DNA from: Streptomyces fildesensis
GTDB lineage: Bacteria > Actinomycetota > Actinomycetes > Streptomycetales > Streptomycetaceae
Assembly (NCBI RefSeq): GCF_016107395.1
Contig: NZ_JAAIKO010000003.1
Coordinates: 310,001 to 374,000 of the forward strand
DNA: 64,000 nt
Direction of reading: 5' to 3'
The notes below the pieces were generated by a model that had not been told where the DNA came from, made no database searches, and worked only from the letters and a program-made list of their open reading frames with translations. Shown here in pieces: positions 53,793 through 62,637 of this stretch. A program made the translations under genes and the position numbers. How positions within the stretch are numbered: the stretch's first letter is position 1; each line of letters opens with the position of its first letter.

Positions 53793-53828
53793 CCGTTCCC
53801 AGGGAGTCCCCACCAGGGGACGGACCGA

Positions 53829-53875
53829 GCCCTCGGGCCCGGCCACCGCTCCTGCGGTGCGCCGGGCCCGAGGGC
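53829..53875. terminator. Bidirectional two-level hairpin terminator
   Basis: A 15-base perfect stem (53829-53843 with 53861-53875); the 17-base loop itself contains a CACCGC/GCGGTG hairpin. It separates two converging genes. Confidence 0.8.
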
Positions 53876-53888
53876 GGGCGGGTTCCGG

Positions 53889-56771
53889 CTACCGGGTGTA
53901 GCCGTAGTAGTAGCCCGAGAGGTCGACGACCAGATCGACCGGGGAACTGCTGCCGTTGTAGAACTCGATCGCGCCGTCCGTGCCGGTGGGCATGACCGAG
54001 GCGTTGGCCACGGTCTGTCCGGCGCTGAAGTTGATGTTGGATGCGGTGGGCCGAGCCGTCCCGGCGGGATAGGCGGTGATGAAGCCGCCGCCGACGTTGT
54101 TCGTGACGGTCATGTTCAGTTCCGCCGCCGTCATACCGGTGGCCGGCACCCCGTTGCGATTGGCGATCTGCAGTCGGACGGTCTGGTGGGGACCGAGCTT
54201 CGCGGCACCGCCGCCGGTACCGGTTCCGGTGCGGGTGTCGAGGACCCTGGTCAGCGAGGTCGGCACGACGACCGAGGCGGTGCCCGGGTAGTCGTAGTAA
54301 CCGACCACGTCGGCGACGAAACTCACGGTTCCACCGCTCCCGTTGTAGAGCACGACCTTGCCGTCCTTGACGGGGACGAGGACCAGGTTGGACACGGTCT
54401 GCCCCGGGGTCCAGTTGGAGTTCGAGGTCCCGGGGTTGTCGTCACCGTGACCGTAGGCGGTCAGAAAGCCCCCCGCCTTGGTGTCGGTCGTGGCCACGTT
54501 GAGCAGTACCGCCGAAGCGTCCGACGGCACCCCCTTGCGCCCGGCGACGGTCAGGACCACCCCACCGTGCGGTGCCACAGGGGCTTTCGGCGCGCCGGTG
54601 CCGTCGCGGGTGTCCAGGACCCGGGCGGGGCCGGCGGCGGAGTAGGTGACGCCGATCTGGGAGCTCCGGCTGGCCGGGTCGCCGCCGACCTCAACACCGA
54701 AGGAGTCGATGATCAGGTCGACCGGGGCGCTGCTGCCGTTGTAGAAGTCGACCAGGCCGTCCTCGCCGGGGACGGCCATCATGATGTTCGGAACGGTCTG
54801 CCCGGGGCCGAAGTTGAGCAGGGAGACGCTCGGCCGGGCTGTGCCGTCCGGATAGACGGTGAGGAAGCCACCGGCTTTCGTGTTGGTGACCGTCACCGTG
54901 AGACAGGCGGCTTGCACACCGGTGGAGTCGGCGTGCAGTTGGGCCCTCGACAACTGGACGGTCCCATGGGCCGGGACCCTGCTCCCGTAGCGACTGTCGT
55001 AGATCCGCTTCGGGGTCAGGGGAAGGATCTCGTTGCCGACAGTGATCGTGGCCGAGGCGGTCGACGTCCGCCCGAGCAGGTCGTTGGCGGTGACCGTCGC
55101 GGTGTAGGTGCCTGCGTGGGGGTAGATGTGGTGCGTGGGAGCAGAGGTGGACAGCTCGGCCGACGTGCCGTCACCGAAGGTGAGCGTCCCGCTCTGGAGT
55201 TGCCAGGTGTCGGCTCCGGCGGTGGTGGTGAAGGCGGCCATGCCGGGAGTGACCGTATTCTGCGGGGGCGCGGAGATCAGCGGAGCAGCGGTGAGTACCA
55301 CCTGCGGAGCGTCAACCGTCGCTGCCTTCACCTGCGTCGTTCTGGTCACGGCCAGGCCGTCGGTGTTGGTCGCCGTCGTGCGCGCCGTGTAGATGCCGGG
55401 GGTGGGGTAGACGTGCGAGGCCACGCCGCCGCTGACCGCCACGGGGCCGCCGCCGTCGCCGAAGTCCACGACCGTGCTGACCGTTTCGCCCCAGCTGTCG
55501 GTCGGGGCGGCGGTGACGGCGAGGGTGAACGGTACGGTGCCGGCCGCCGAGGCGGGGCTGTACGACGGAGCCAGGGTCAGAGTGCTCTGACGCTCGAAGG
55601 CTCCCCGGTCCATGGCCCCGGCCCCGGTACCCGTGTTCGCCGTGTTCGGGTCGTCGACGGGCCGAGGGTGCCCGGAGCAGTCCGTACTGGTCACGCCCGG
55701 GGCGTGGGAGTCACCCGAGTCGATCAGCGGGGACCCCTCCGGCTGCGCAGAGGTGGAGATGTCGGTTGCGGGTACGTCGAGGTCCTGGCCGGCCTGGCCG
55801 GGTACGGCGGCCGCTAGGTCCGCCGCCTTGGTGTAGTCGGTGCCGCCCCAGGTGTAGTCGAAACGGGGAGCCGCGGCGGCGAGCGCGTTGTAGGCCGTCT
55901 TCACGGTGTTCGTCGAGGAGGTCGCGACCGTGATCAGCGGGGCCGCTGTGCACGGCGGTGTTCCGGACGGTGCCATCGCCTTCACCGCGTTGTTCTCCAC
56001 CGTCCCGGACGACGTCCCGGTAATAGACAGGCCGGGGGAGCAACTGCCGGCGATGATGGTGTTACCGGTCACCGTGAGCCCGGAGACATCGGTCGCGCCT
56101 ATCCCACCGGCTTGGTCGGTGCTGAGCAGGTTGGATGCGACGGTGACGCGCTCTGCCCCGGAGGCGATGGACACGCCGTGTCCGAGGCTCCCCCGCGTTT
56201 CGTTCCTGGTGATCGACACGTCGGACGAGGTGTGGTCGACGGAGATCCCGTCCGGGGTCTCGGGGGCGGTCTCCCACACCTGCCCGACAGCGTTCGTGTC
56301 GAGGGCGATGCGGGTGGAGCCCACCACGGCAAGGCCGTCACCGCGTGCGTGCTCGACGATGATCCCGGCAATGCGGATGTCGTGTGCTCCGGACACCGTC
56401 ACCGCGGCCGCGGTGCTGTTGTCAGGCCGCCAAAGAATGGGGTTGGTGGTTCTGGTGTGACTGGTGAAGGCGGGGCTCTTGAAGGTGATGGGCGCCGTCG
56501 GTGTGCCCGAGCGGGTGATGGTGACCGAGCCGGTGTACCTACCCACGCCGATAGTGACGGTCTGCCCGGGATTCACGACATCTGCCGCCGCCTGAACGGT
56601 GCAGAACGGGAGTGCCTGCGTCCCCACCCCGGTGTCGCTGCAATGCGTGGGACTCACGTACAGATTGGCGACCGGCTCATCCGCCAGCGCGGACAGCGGG
56701 AACAGACCACCGCTGCTCAGCAGCGCAGCCGTGGATATGACAATTTGACGCCGATAGCGCATAACGCGCAT
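53889..56771 (-). CDS. Large secreted beta-helix protein with PKD domains and three C-terminal repeats
   Basis: About 960 residues from ATG 56771 (56762 also possible; GGGGGA upstream). Signal peptide (about 1-31), right-handed beta-helix (about 40-370; DIRIAGIIVEHARGDGLAV, GVSIASGAERVTVASNLL), two PKD-like domains (about 395-580; VVDFGDGGGPVAVSGGVASHVYPTPGIYTARTTA), then three repeats of about 125 residues (about 584-708, 709-835, 836-960), each opening with a (R/K)(V/I)(L/Y)D(T/S)R motif and ending DFYNGSS...VDLIIDSFG-like. A surface adhesin or carbohydrate-binding protein; no catalytic residue is certain. Confidence 0.85.
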   Translation of the reverse strand: MRVMRYRRQIVISTAALLSSGGLFPLSALADEPVANLYVSPTHCSDTGVGTQALPFCTVQAAADVVNPGQTVTIGVGRYTGSVTITRSGTPTAPITFKSPAFTSHTRTTNPILWRPDNSTAAAVTVSGAHDIRIAGIIVEHARGDGLAVVGSTRIALDTNAVGQVWETAPETPDGISVDHTSSDVSITRNETRGSLGHGVSIASGAERVTVASNLLSTDQAGGIGATDVSGLTVTGNTIIAGSCSPGLSITGTSSGTVENNAVKAMAPSGTPPCTAAPLITVATSSTNTVKTAYNALAAAAPRFDYTWGGTDYTKAADLAAAVPGQAGQDLDVPATDISTSAQPEGSPLIDSGDSHAPGVTSTDCSGHPRPVDDPNTANTGTGAGAMDRGAFERQSTLTLAPSYSPASAAGTVPFTLAVTAAPTDSWGETVSTVVDFGDGGGPVAVSGGVASHVYPTPGIYTARTTATNTDGLAVTRTTQVKAATVDAPQVVLTAAPLISAPPQNTVTPGMAAFTTTAGADTWQLQSGTLTFGDGTSAELSTSAPTHHIYPHAGTYTATVTANDLLGRTSTASATITVGNEILPLTPKRIYDSRYGSRVPAHGTVQLSRAQLHADSTGVQAACLTVTVTNTKAGGFLTVYPDGTARPSVSLLNFGPGQTVPNIMMAVPGEDGLVDFYNGSSAPVDLIIDSFGVEVGGDPASRSSQIGVTYSAAGPARVLDTRDGTGAPKAPVAPHGGVVLTVAGRKGVPSDASAVLLNVATTDTKAGGFLTAYGHGDDNPGTSNSNWTPGQTVSNLVLVPVKDGKVVLYNGSGGTVSFVADVVGYYDYPGTASVVVPTSLTRVLDTRTGTGTGGGAAKLGPHQTVRLQIANRNGVPATGMTAAELNMTVTNNVGGGFITAYPAGTARPTASNINFSAGQTVANASVMPTGTDGAIEFYNGSSSPVDLVVDLSGYYYGYTR

Positions 56772-56934
56772 AAATCCCCCACCGCTTACCCAGGACCCAC
56801 CAGAACTCTGATGCACAGAGGCTCGCCGGATAGTACTGCGCCTCTGCGGAAGGTCCTGCCCCGGGCGGTCGCTCCCGTTCCCGACCCCGATCCCGGTCCC
56901 CATCCCATTGCAGGGAGCCGTTCTGCGAACAACC

Positions 56935-57510
56935 ATGGCCGTCATGGAGCGACCGAGGCAGATCATCGAGTGCGGAGACTTCGTCCTGCGAAGCTGGCGG
57001 GGACAGCGCGACTTCGCTGCGGCGTTCACGTTGATCGAGGAGTCGGTGGACCACCTGCGCCCCTGGGAGGCGTGGGTCACCCGGCACAGCGAGGAGAGCA
57101 CCCGCGACTTCCTCGCGGAGTCCGAGTCGAAGTGGGCGAGCGGTGACGTGTACAACTACGCCATCGCCCAGGACGGCACCCTCATCGGCATGTGCCAGAC
57201 CTACCGCGGAGCCGACCCCCAGGGCCGGCGCATCGGGTACTGGCTGCACCCTGCGGCCACCGGCCAGGGCATCGCCACCAGAGCGGCCACCGCCATGGTC
57301 ACCGAGATGTTCACCCTGCCGGACGTCGAATACCTGGAGATCACCCACGACCTGGCCAACACCTCGAGCGCCGCCATCCCGCGCCGGTTGGGCTTCACCG
57401 AAGTCCGCCGCGAACAGGCAACACCGCCCGCAGCTCCCGCCGGCAGCGGGATAGAAGTGGTCTGGCGGCTGCACCGCCCTGCCCCGCCCGTTAACGGCAG
57501 TCGGGAATGA
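56935..57510 (+). CDS. GNAT acetyltransferase, RimJ/RimL-like
   Basis: 191 residues from ATG 56935 (56944 also possible). Acetyl-CoA enzyme of the ribosomal-protein N-acetyltransferase type: GDFVLRSWRGQRDFAAAFTLIEES, YAIAQDGTLIGMCQTYRG, RRIGYWLHPAATGQGIATRAATAMV (the CoA pyrophosphate-binding Q-x-x-G-x-A) and NTSSAAIPRRLGF. The target may be a protein N-terminus or a small molecule. It is the last chromosomal gene before the repeat-bounded element. Confidence 0.9.
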   Translation: MAVMERPRQIIECGDFVLRSWRGQRDFAAAFTLIEESVDHLRPWEAWVTRHSEESTRDFLAESESKWASGDVYNYAIAQDGTLIGMCQTYRGADPQGRRIGYWLHPAATGQGIATRAATAMVTEMFTLPDVEYLEITHDLANTSSAAIPRRLGFTEVRREQATPPAAPAGSGIEVVWRLHRPAPPVNGSRE

Positions 57511-57566
57511 CAGGGAATTCAGGACCGGGCACGATCGCACGCGGCCGCATAACAAGGCATCCAATA

Positions 57567-57593
57567 ACAACGTGTCCGCTGACAACGTGTCCG
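57567..57593. repeat. Pair of 12-base direct repeats beside the element end
   Basis: ACAACGTGTCCG occurs at 57567-57578 and 57582-57593, directly next to the left 88-bp repeat. They may be remnants of integrase arm-binding sites or a local duplication. Confidence 0.5.
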
Positions 57594-57603
57594 TACAACA
57601 AAG

Positions 57604-57631
57604 AAGCCCCGGGCCGTGAGGCCTGGGGCTT
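57604..57631 (-). terminator. tRNA terminator inside the left repeat
   Basis: On the minus strand, a 12-base stem (57620-57631 with 57604-57615, one G-U pair), loop of four, and a T-rich run afterwards. It lies directly after the tRNA CCA end. Confidence 0.85.
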
Positions 57632-57635
57632 TGAA

Positions 57636-57682
57636 TGGAGCGAGTGACGGGAATCGAACCCGCGCTCTGAGCTTGGGAATCA
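57636..57682 (-). pseudogene. tRNA-Gly(CCC) 3' fragment, left copy
   Basis: 47 nucleotides: anticodon loop TTCCCAA, the 3' anticodon strand GCTCA, variable loop, complete T arm with GGTTCGATTCC, acceptor strand CACTCGC, U73 and CCA. The D arm and 5' acceptor strand are absent; sequence to the right does not supply them. Not a functional tRNA. Confidence 0.85.
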
Positions 57683-57919
57683 CTCGACACTTGGACATCA
57701 GTATGTTCGCTGACCTGCGGGAGCAGACTGGTGCGCGCTTGAACTGAGTGCTGTTTCGGCACCTGTCTTGACCGCCCTTTACCGGCCCTACTGGGACGTT
57801 CTGGCACGGCCCCAGCGGTGCGGCCAACAGCATCGAAGCCAGGCAGTTCTGCCCTCGCGACGGTCTGGACACATGTCCTTTGCTTTGGGGCACGTCTACG
57901 AGGGCGCCTGGCCTCGCAT

Positions 57920-59170
57920 CTACCGGGCCTGTGACATGGATGCAGAAGGTCCGCGTCCCGGCTCCGGGACGCGCCAAACGATTCGGACCTGTTCCTCCAG
58001 GGGTAGCGAGGGTCCGCCGACGTAGATGCGGTGGATCAGGTAGAGGACGGCAAGCCGGAATGCCCCTGGATCGATATCGTCCTCCGTGGGCACTGTTGCC
58101 CGGCTCAGCTTGTTCACCTGGCGGACGAAGCGTGGCTCGGTTTCCAAGGAACCAAGCTCGGCGATGACGGCTGGTTGCAACGTGATGTCCTTGCGCATGG
58201 CCAGAATCGAGCGCTGCACGAGGTCCGGCTCGGCTTCGATGCGGTTGAGCATGCATGCCAGTACGTAGGCATGAATGACGTCTGCTTCGATCCTGCCGTG
58301 CTCTACGAAATCCTCACCCGTGCAGCTGGGGCACCCCTCGCACTCGTCGGGTTCGATGAGGTCGCTCTCGGGGCCTTCATCAGCCTGCCGGGTGGACATG
58401 AAGCATGCGGCCACCCACATGATCTCGGACTGGCTCAGCTCAAGTTCCTCGGCGGTCCACAGATCGGGGTCGGTGGGTTTGGTGGTATCGCCGTCCTGTA
58501 GGAGAGGAGGTGTGGAGCGCATCAGCGACTCCAGGGTGACCCAAGCCGTATTCCAGCCCTGGGTACTGAGCAGCAGTGTTGCCACCGCAGCCCCCGGGGA
58601 CTTCCAGAAGATGAGGTCCTCGTCATCGCCGTTGACGAAGTGCAGAACGTGATCTGACGGGTCGAATTCCGTCCCGGACATTTCCCCGAGGTGGGTGAGG
58701 ACGGCCTGGCGGCCTCGATAGCGTCCGACATAGCGCCGCGCCTGAGAGACGAAGGAGTCCATGGTGGCGTCGTCAAGCACCGCGTTGGGGCTGACGCCGA
58801 TGTAGCGGGGCGGATCGTGAGGGCCGAAGCGGCGGAGCTGTTGGGTGGCGTTCGCCCAGTACAGCTCCTTCGTATTTGGGTCGTACACCACACAGTAGAC
58901 GGGGATGTTGCCGTCCGCCCAGGTGTCGCCGTGTAGGTTGACGGGCACCGCGTAGCCGTTCCCACGGCGCCAGCTGTCCCCACCTTTGACTTGGACCTTA
59001 ACCGTGTCGCTGGTGACGTCCCCGCCATCGGTGAAGGTGACGTAGAAGTCCTCGCCGAAGTCGTTCCGTCCGGATATTTCTTGAACGATGTGATCGTGTT
59101 CCTCGAGCAGTGTGCGTACGGCGTTTACTGCGGCTTGGCCCACGCGCCGCCCTCTTGGGATCTTCGGCAT
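57920..59170 (-). CDS. DUF4365-type nuclease-like protein with Cys cluster
   Basis: 416 residues from ATG 59170 with GGAGAGAG upstream. The N-terminal domain (about 1-160) resembles DUF4365, a PD-(D/E)XK-type fold: RNDFGEDFYVTF (acidic residues 37-41) and VKVQVKGG (Q60-V-K62) supply the D/E...QxK pattern, and ELYWANATQQL follows. The C-terminal part is helical with CEGCPSC (277-283) that could bind metal. DUF4365 proteins are frequent in actinobacterial defence and element cargo. Downstream partner of the large NTPase gene, 452 bases apart. Confidence 0.78.
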   Translation of the reverse strand: MPKIPRGRRVGQAAVNAVRTLLEEHDHIVQEISGRNDFGEDFYVTFTDGGDVTSDTVKVQVKGGDSWRRGNGYAVPVNLHGDTWADGNIPVYCVVYDPNTKELYWANATQQLRRFGPHDPPRYIGVSPNAVLDDATMDSFVSQARRYVGRYRGRQAVLTHLGEMSGTEFDPSDHVLHFVNGDDEDLIFWKSPGAAVATLLLSTQGWNTAWVTLESLMRSTPPLLQDGDTTKPTDPDLWTAEELELSQSEIMWVAACFMSTRQADEGPESDLIEPDECEGCPSCTGEDFVEHGRIEADVIHAYVLACMLNRIEAEPDLVQRSILAMRKDITLQPAVIAELGSLETEPRFVRQVNKLSRATVPTEDDIDPGAFRLAVLYLIHRIYVGGPSLPLEEQVRIVWRVPEPGRGPSASMSQAR

Positions 59171-59622
59171 GCCACTCTCTCCGGGGTTCCTCATGTGCCC
59201 AGGCGGACCGAGACGGTGCCGCCACCCGTCACCTTGCACCACGGCTCTGACATCGCGACTCGGGCAGATCCGTATTGCAGGTCAGGACAGTGAGGTGCGC
59301 CTGCGAGGCGGTGATGCGGCTCAGAGCAGTTTCCGCAGACGCTGCCGGGTTGAGGCCAGTTGGGCGAAGAAGTGGCGATCGACGAGGTGGGGGTGCTGGG
59401 ACTCAGGGAAGTCGATTTGGACGCGGGCGCGCTTCACAGCGAGTCGTCGAAATCTGCGTGGACTTGCTCCCTCGCCCTCCGGCTCGGGATGCTAGGTTGA
59501 CGACCGAGCCGACTGAATACGCCGTTTCGGAATCCATTGCCGACGGCCCCCAGCCGACCACAGAATGGGGGATGGGTAGCTTGTCGCATGCTGACAGATA
59601 TTGGAAGACGCGGTTGCTGATT
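59171..59622. other. Gap between the two element genes
   Basis: 452 bases. A minus-strand reading at 59321-59437 (38 codons, GTG start) has host-like codons and ends in an Arg/Leu-rich stretch (AQLASTRQRLRKLL), but no ribosome site; it may be the tail of a decayed gene. The promoter of the DUF4365-type gene is probably here. No other feature is supported. Confidence 0.4.
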
Positions 59623-62451
59623 TTACTCCTGTTTGTCGCCTTGTAGTTCCGCTAGTCGCTGCGCGGCATCGGGAATTCCGGCGTCTTGCGCACGCCTCAA
59701 CATGATTTCGGCTCCTGCAACGTCGCCCCGCTGTTCACGGATTCGCGCCAAGGGCAGAAGCAGGTTCGAGCGTCCTTGCGCAATGGCTTTGAGTAGTAAC
59801 TGTTCGGCAGATTCATATTCGCCTCGGGCTGCCCGAGCCCGCGCCAAGGGTTCGACGAGTTCCTTCGAGTCGGCTGCCAGTTGCTCGGCCAGCCGCACCT
59901 TTCCCCTGATCTCCAAGATCCGTACTAGGTCGTGGGCTGCGCTGGGCTGTCCCTCCTCAATGGCACGCCAGTAGAGCTTCTCGGCTCGTCTCAGGTTGCC
60001 CTCTTCTTCTCGTAGGCGAGCCAGCTCGAGCAGCACGTACGTCAGACCCAGATTGTAAGCTCTCCAGAAGAGAGCCGAAGCAGACTGGTAGTTACCTTTA
60101 CTGCGACGGATCATTCCCAGGCCGCGAAGGGTGTTCGTCTCACCGAGGCGGACGGCGATCTCACAGAAACGATCTGCTCCGTCGCAGTCTCCTTCTCTCT
60201 CCAAAACCCAGGCGAGTTCTCGCGGTGCATTTATGTCTCCTGCGTCCATGGCGAACCTGAACACTTGAATAGCTCGAGAAGTATCTTTGTACATGTAGGT
60301 CCAGGCCAAGCCTGCAAATGCCTCAGTGTTTCCAGCGTTGAAGGAATATTTTGTCAGGATCAGTGCAAGTTCGTGCTGGCCTTGATCGGCCAGCCAGCGT
60401 GCCTGGTACTCAACTGCCCGGGCGCCGAAAAATCCGCCGTCAAGTGCCTGGTTGTACAATTCGACAGCGCGTGCGGTATCCCCGAGTTGAGATGTGACGG
60501 AGGCCAATCCTACGACGGCGTCCCATCGGCGCCCGTCCCGATCCACAGCTTTGCGATACCAGTGCTCTGATTTCTCAAGTTGGCCCTCTTCCTCCGCGCG
60601 GGAAGCGAGTGCGATCTGCGCGGTGACGTCTCCGAGTTCGGCTGCCAACTCGTAGTAGACGTGTGGATCCTCGCCCTTGCGATTTTCGCGGATCCATCCA
60701 GCCAGATGGGTCAGGGCGGCACCGTCCCCGTCTTGCGCTGCCGCTAGCGCCAGTGCTTCCGCGTGGGTCTCCCTGCCTCGTTCAAGAGCAGCCCGGGAAA
60801 GGGCAACTTTGTCGCGCGCGCTGGCGGCTTGCTCTGTCGCTGCCTCCCAGAAATCGTTTTCAGGGCAGAGAAATTGTCTGTTCCGGCGACCATGCAATTC
60901 GACGTAGTCGGCTAGGCGGTAGCTGCTGGGATTCTCTGCCCCGTTCGTGGAGAAGCCCCGGACCGGTGCCAGCGGCCCGCGAACCCCCCGGCACGGAGTT
61001 GACAAGTACTGCAGGGCGCGAGAAAACCAGTCATGTTCCGCCAGATCCCGCTGGAGCGTGGTCAGGTAGCTAGTAGCCGCAGACCGGAGGAAACCGGGAG
61101 GCAGATCCATGCCGTGACCAAGCCGCCGGGCGTCCATGGCGGCATGCAGGATTGCCTGTGAGGTCGGGGATCCGTTCGCGTACCGTTCCAATTGCGCTGG
61201 CCCACCTGCCAGGTACTGGATGACGTGGCCGCCCTCGGCCTCGCGAGCAGCCTTCAGCATTCTCCGATCGGTGGGCCGATCCATGTCGAGGAGAGCGGCC
61301 ACCTCGTCGTTGCTGAACCTCTCCGGAACTGGGAGGGCGCACCTGAACAACAGGGCTCGAGTCTTCGCGCGCTCGTCTGCCGGCGCGGTGGTCATGGTGG
61401 CCCAGTGGACATGCCAGGTTGTCCCCAGCACCAGGACGGGGGCCCGGTGGGGATCGCGCAGCAGCTCCGTGAGTCGAGCAGCCACGTGTTCATTTCTGTC
61501 CGAGCCGTCGCAGAGCAGATAGCGATTGATCTCGTTGAGCCACACGACCGTGCGCGGTCTCACCGCCCCCAGCGAGGCGAGTAGGTCCTCCTGGTCGGCC
61601 GGATGCCACAGCCGCCACTCCTTGCCGAGGCGCTGAATCGCTTCCCAGGCAGCACGAGTCTTTCCCGTGGAGGAATCCGCGAGAAGGACTTTCATGCCAC
61701 TGTTCCCGGCGAGAGCCATGTTGACGAGAGCGTCGAGTTCGTCGTCGAACGACCTTCGAAAGTATGTAGGCAGAGCAGGCTGATCAGGGTCTGTGACCTC
61801 ATCGACCGAGATAGCCTCGTGAACCTCCAGACCGATCGGGTCAGCGTCGCGCACAAGACAGCCAACCTCGCCCCTGCGCCCAGCTCTGGAGAACGCCTCC
61901 AGGGAATCCGCGTCGCAGAAGCGTCGTGCTACATGATCCCCGAAGTACCGGGCCACGATCCGTGGCTGGATACGCAAATGGGATGTCAAGTGCTCGCCGT
62001 CCCAGAACTCGAGCAACAGATCTGGATGTTGGGCTTGGTAATGATGAACCAGATCACGCACCTGAGCCCGGGTTGTCTTGCATGACGTGACGATGACGAG
62101 CCGTGTTGCTGCATAGGGCCGCGGTCCGCTGAGGAAGAGATCCAGGGCCTTCTTTGTATCCGCCTCAGTGAACTGGGCTACGTGTTTGACCTGGAATGCG
62201 GACCATTGGCCGCCCTCCGACAGCCCTGCGATGTCGATACCGCCCTGCGCTTGACCAGGCGATCCGTATCGGTGGCAGGGCGACAACCGTTCGTGAACTT
62301 GGACGAATTCGCACACAAGCTTCTCGAACTGACTCCACGAAGTCAGTTCATGGAAGGGCAGAGAGGTGATCTTGCCATCGACCACCAAGGGGTGCTTCGA
62401 AAACTCGGCCACGCTGCCTCGCTCGGTCTGCACTGGATGCTCAACAAGCAC
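59623..62451 (-). CDS. Mrr-like nuclease / P-loop NTPase / TPR protein (STAND-like, putative anti-phage)
   Basis: 942 residues from GTG 62451; GTG 62412 with a GCGAGG site is an alternative start. Domain 1 (about 33-175) has Mrr-type PD-(D/E)XK motifs: E43/E48 in QFEKLVCEF, D73 in GGIDIAG, Q87-V-K89 in SAFQVKH. Domain 2 (about 230-500) is an NTPase with Walker A ADSSTGKT (258-265) and Walker B TVVWLNE (301-307). From about 560 to 940 it is TPR/Sel1-like repeats. This is the sensor-switch-effector layout of STAND immune proteins. Codon use is poorer in G+C than that of its neighbours. Activity untested. Confidence 0.85.
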   Translation of the reverse strand: MLVEHPVQTERGSVAEFSKHPLVVDGKITSLPFHELTSWSQFEKLVCEFVQVHERLSPCHRYGSPGQAQGGIDIAGLSEGGQWSAFQVKHVAQFTEADTKKALDLFLSGPRPYAATRLVIVTSCKTTRAQVRDLVHHYQAQHPDLLLEFWDGEHLTSHLRIQPRIVARYFGDHVARRFCDADSLEAFSRAGRRGEVGCLVRDADPIGLEVHEAISVDEVTDPDQPALPTYFRRSFDDELDALVNMALAGNSGMKVLLADSSTGKTRAAWEAIQRLGKEWRLWHPADQEDLLASLGAVRPRTVVWLNEINRYLLCDGSDRNEHVAARLTELLRDPHRAPVLVLGTTWHVHWATMTTAPADERAKTRALLFRCALPVPERFSNDEVAALLDMDRPTDRRMLKAAREAEGGHVIQYLAGGPAQLERYANGSPTSQAILHAAMDARRLGHGMDLPPGFLRSAATSYLTTLQRDLAEHDWFSRALQYLSTPCRGVRGPLAPVRGFSTNGAENPSSYRLADYVELHGRRNRQFLCPENDFWEAATEQAASARDKVALSRAALERGRETHAEALALAAAQDGDGAALTHLAGWIRENRKGEDPHVYYELAAELGDVTAQIALASRAEEEGQLEKSEHWYRKAVDRDGRRWDAVVGLASVTSQLGDTARAVELYNQALDGGFFGARAVEYQARWLADQGQHELALILTKYSFNAGNTEAFAGLAWTYMYKDTSRAIQVFRFAMDAGDINAPRELAWVLEREGDCDGADRFCEIAVRLGETNTLRGLGMIRRSKGNYQSASALFWRAYNLGLTYVLLELARLREEEGNLRRAEKLYWRAIEEGQPSAAHDLVRILEIRGKVRLAEQLAADSKELVEPLARARAARGEYESAEQLLLKAIAQGRSNLLLPLARIREQRGDVAGAEIMLRRAQDAGIPDAAQRLAELQGDKQE

Positions 62452-62605
62452 TTTACGCGGGGTGGCTGACAGTCCGGAGGGCGTGGGATCAGTCCTGAGA
62501 CCTCACGCCAGCCATGCGGGATGCTCCGCAGCAGCCGATTCGCTCGTTTCCCGGAGTTGAGGCACGCGGAGGGCACAACAGGCCCAAAATGGTCTGGACA
62601 ACAAA

Positions 62606-62633
62606 GAAGCCCCGGGCCGTGAGGCCTGGGGCT
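62606..62633 (-). terminator. tRNA terminator inside the right repeat
   Basis: Same 12-base stem and T-rich tail as in the left repeat, read on the minus strand. Confidence 0.85.
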
Positions 62634-62637
62634 TTGA

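Larger units (their letters stand above)
57595..57682 (-). repeat. Left 88-bp direct repeat (att-like core: tRNA-Gly 3' half plus terminator)
   Basis: Identical base for base to 62597-62684. Read on the minus strand it holds the tRNA-Gly(CCC) sequence from the anticodon loop to CCA, followed by the tRNA's hairpin terminator. Perfect direct repeats of tRNA 3' ends are the usual scar of site-specific integration. The preceding tRNA 5' half is missing. Confidence 0.92.

Noticed and set aside
57636..57682. Functional tRNA-Gly
   Set aside because: Only the 3' half is present; no D arm or 5' acceptor strand precedes it at either repeat copy.
59321..59437. 38-codon minus-strand open frame in the element gap
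   Set aside because: Codon use is host-like, but there is no ribosome site, an upstream stop closes the frame, and no family match is apparent; mentioned only as a possible decayed gene.
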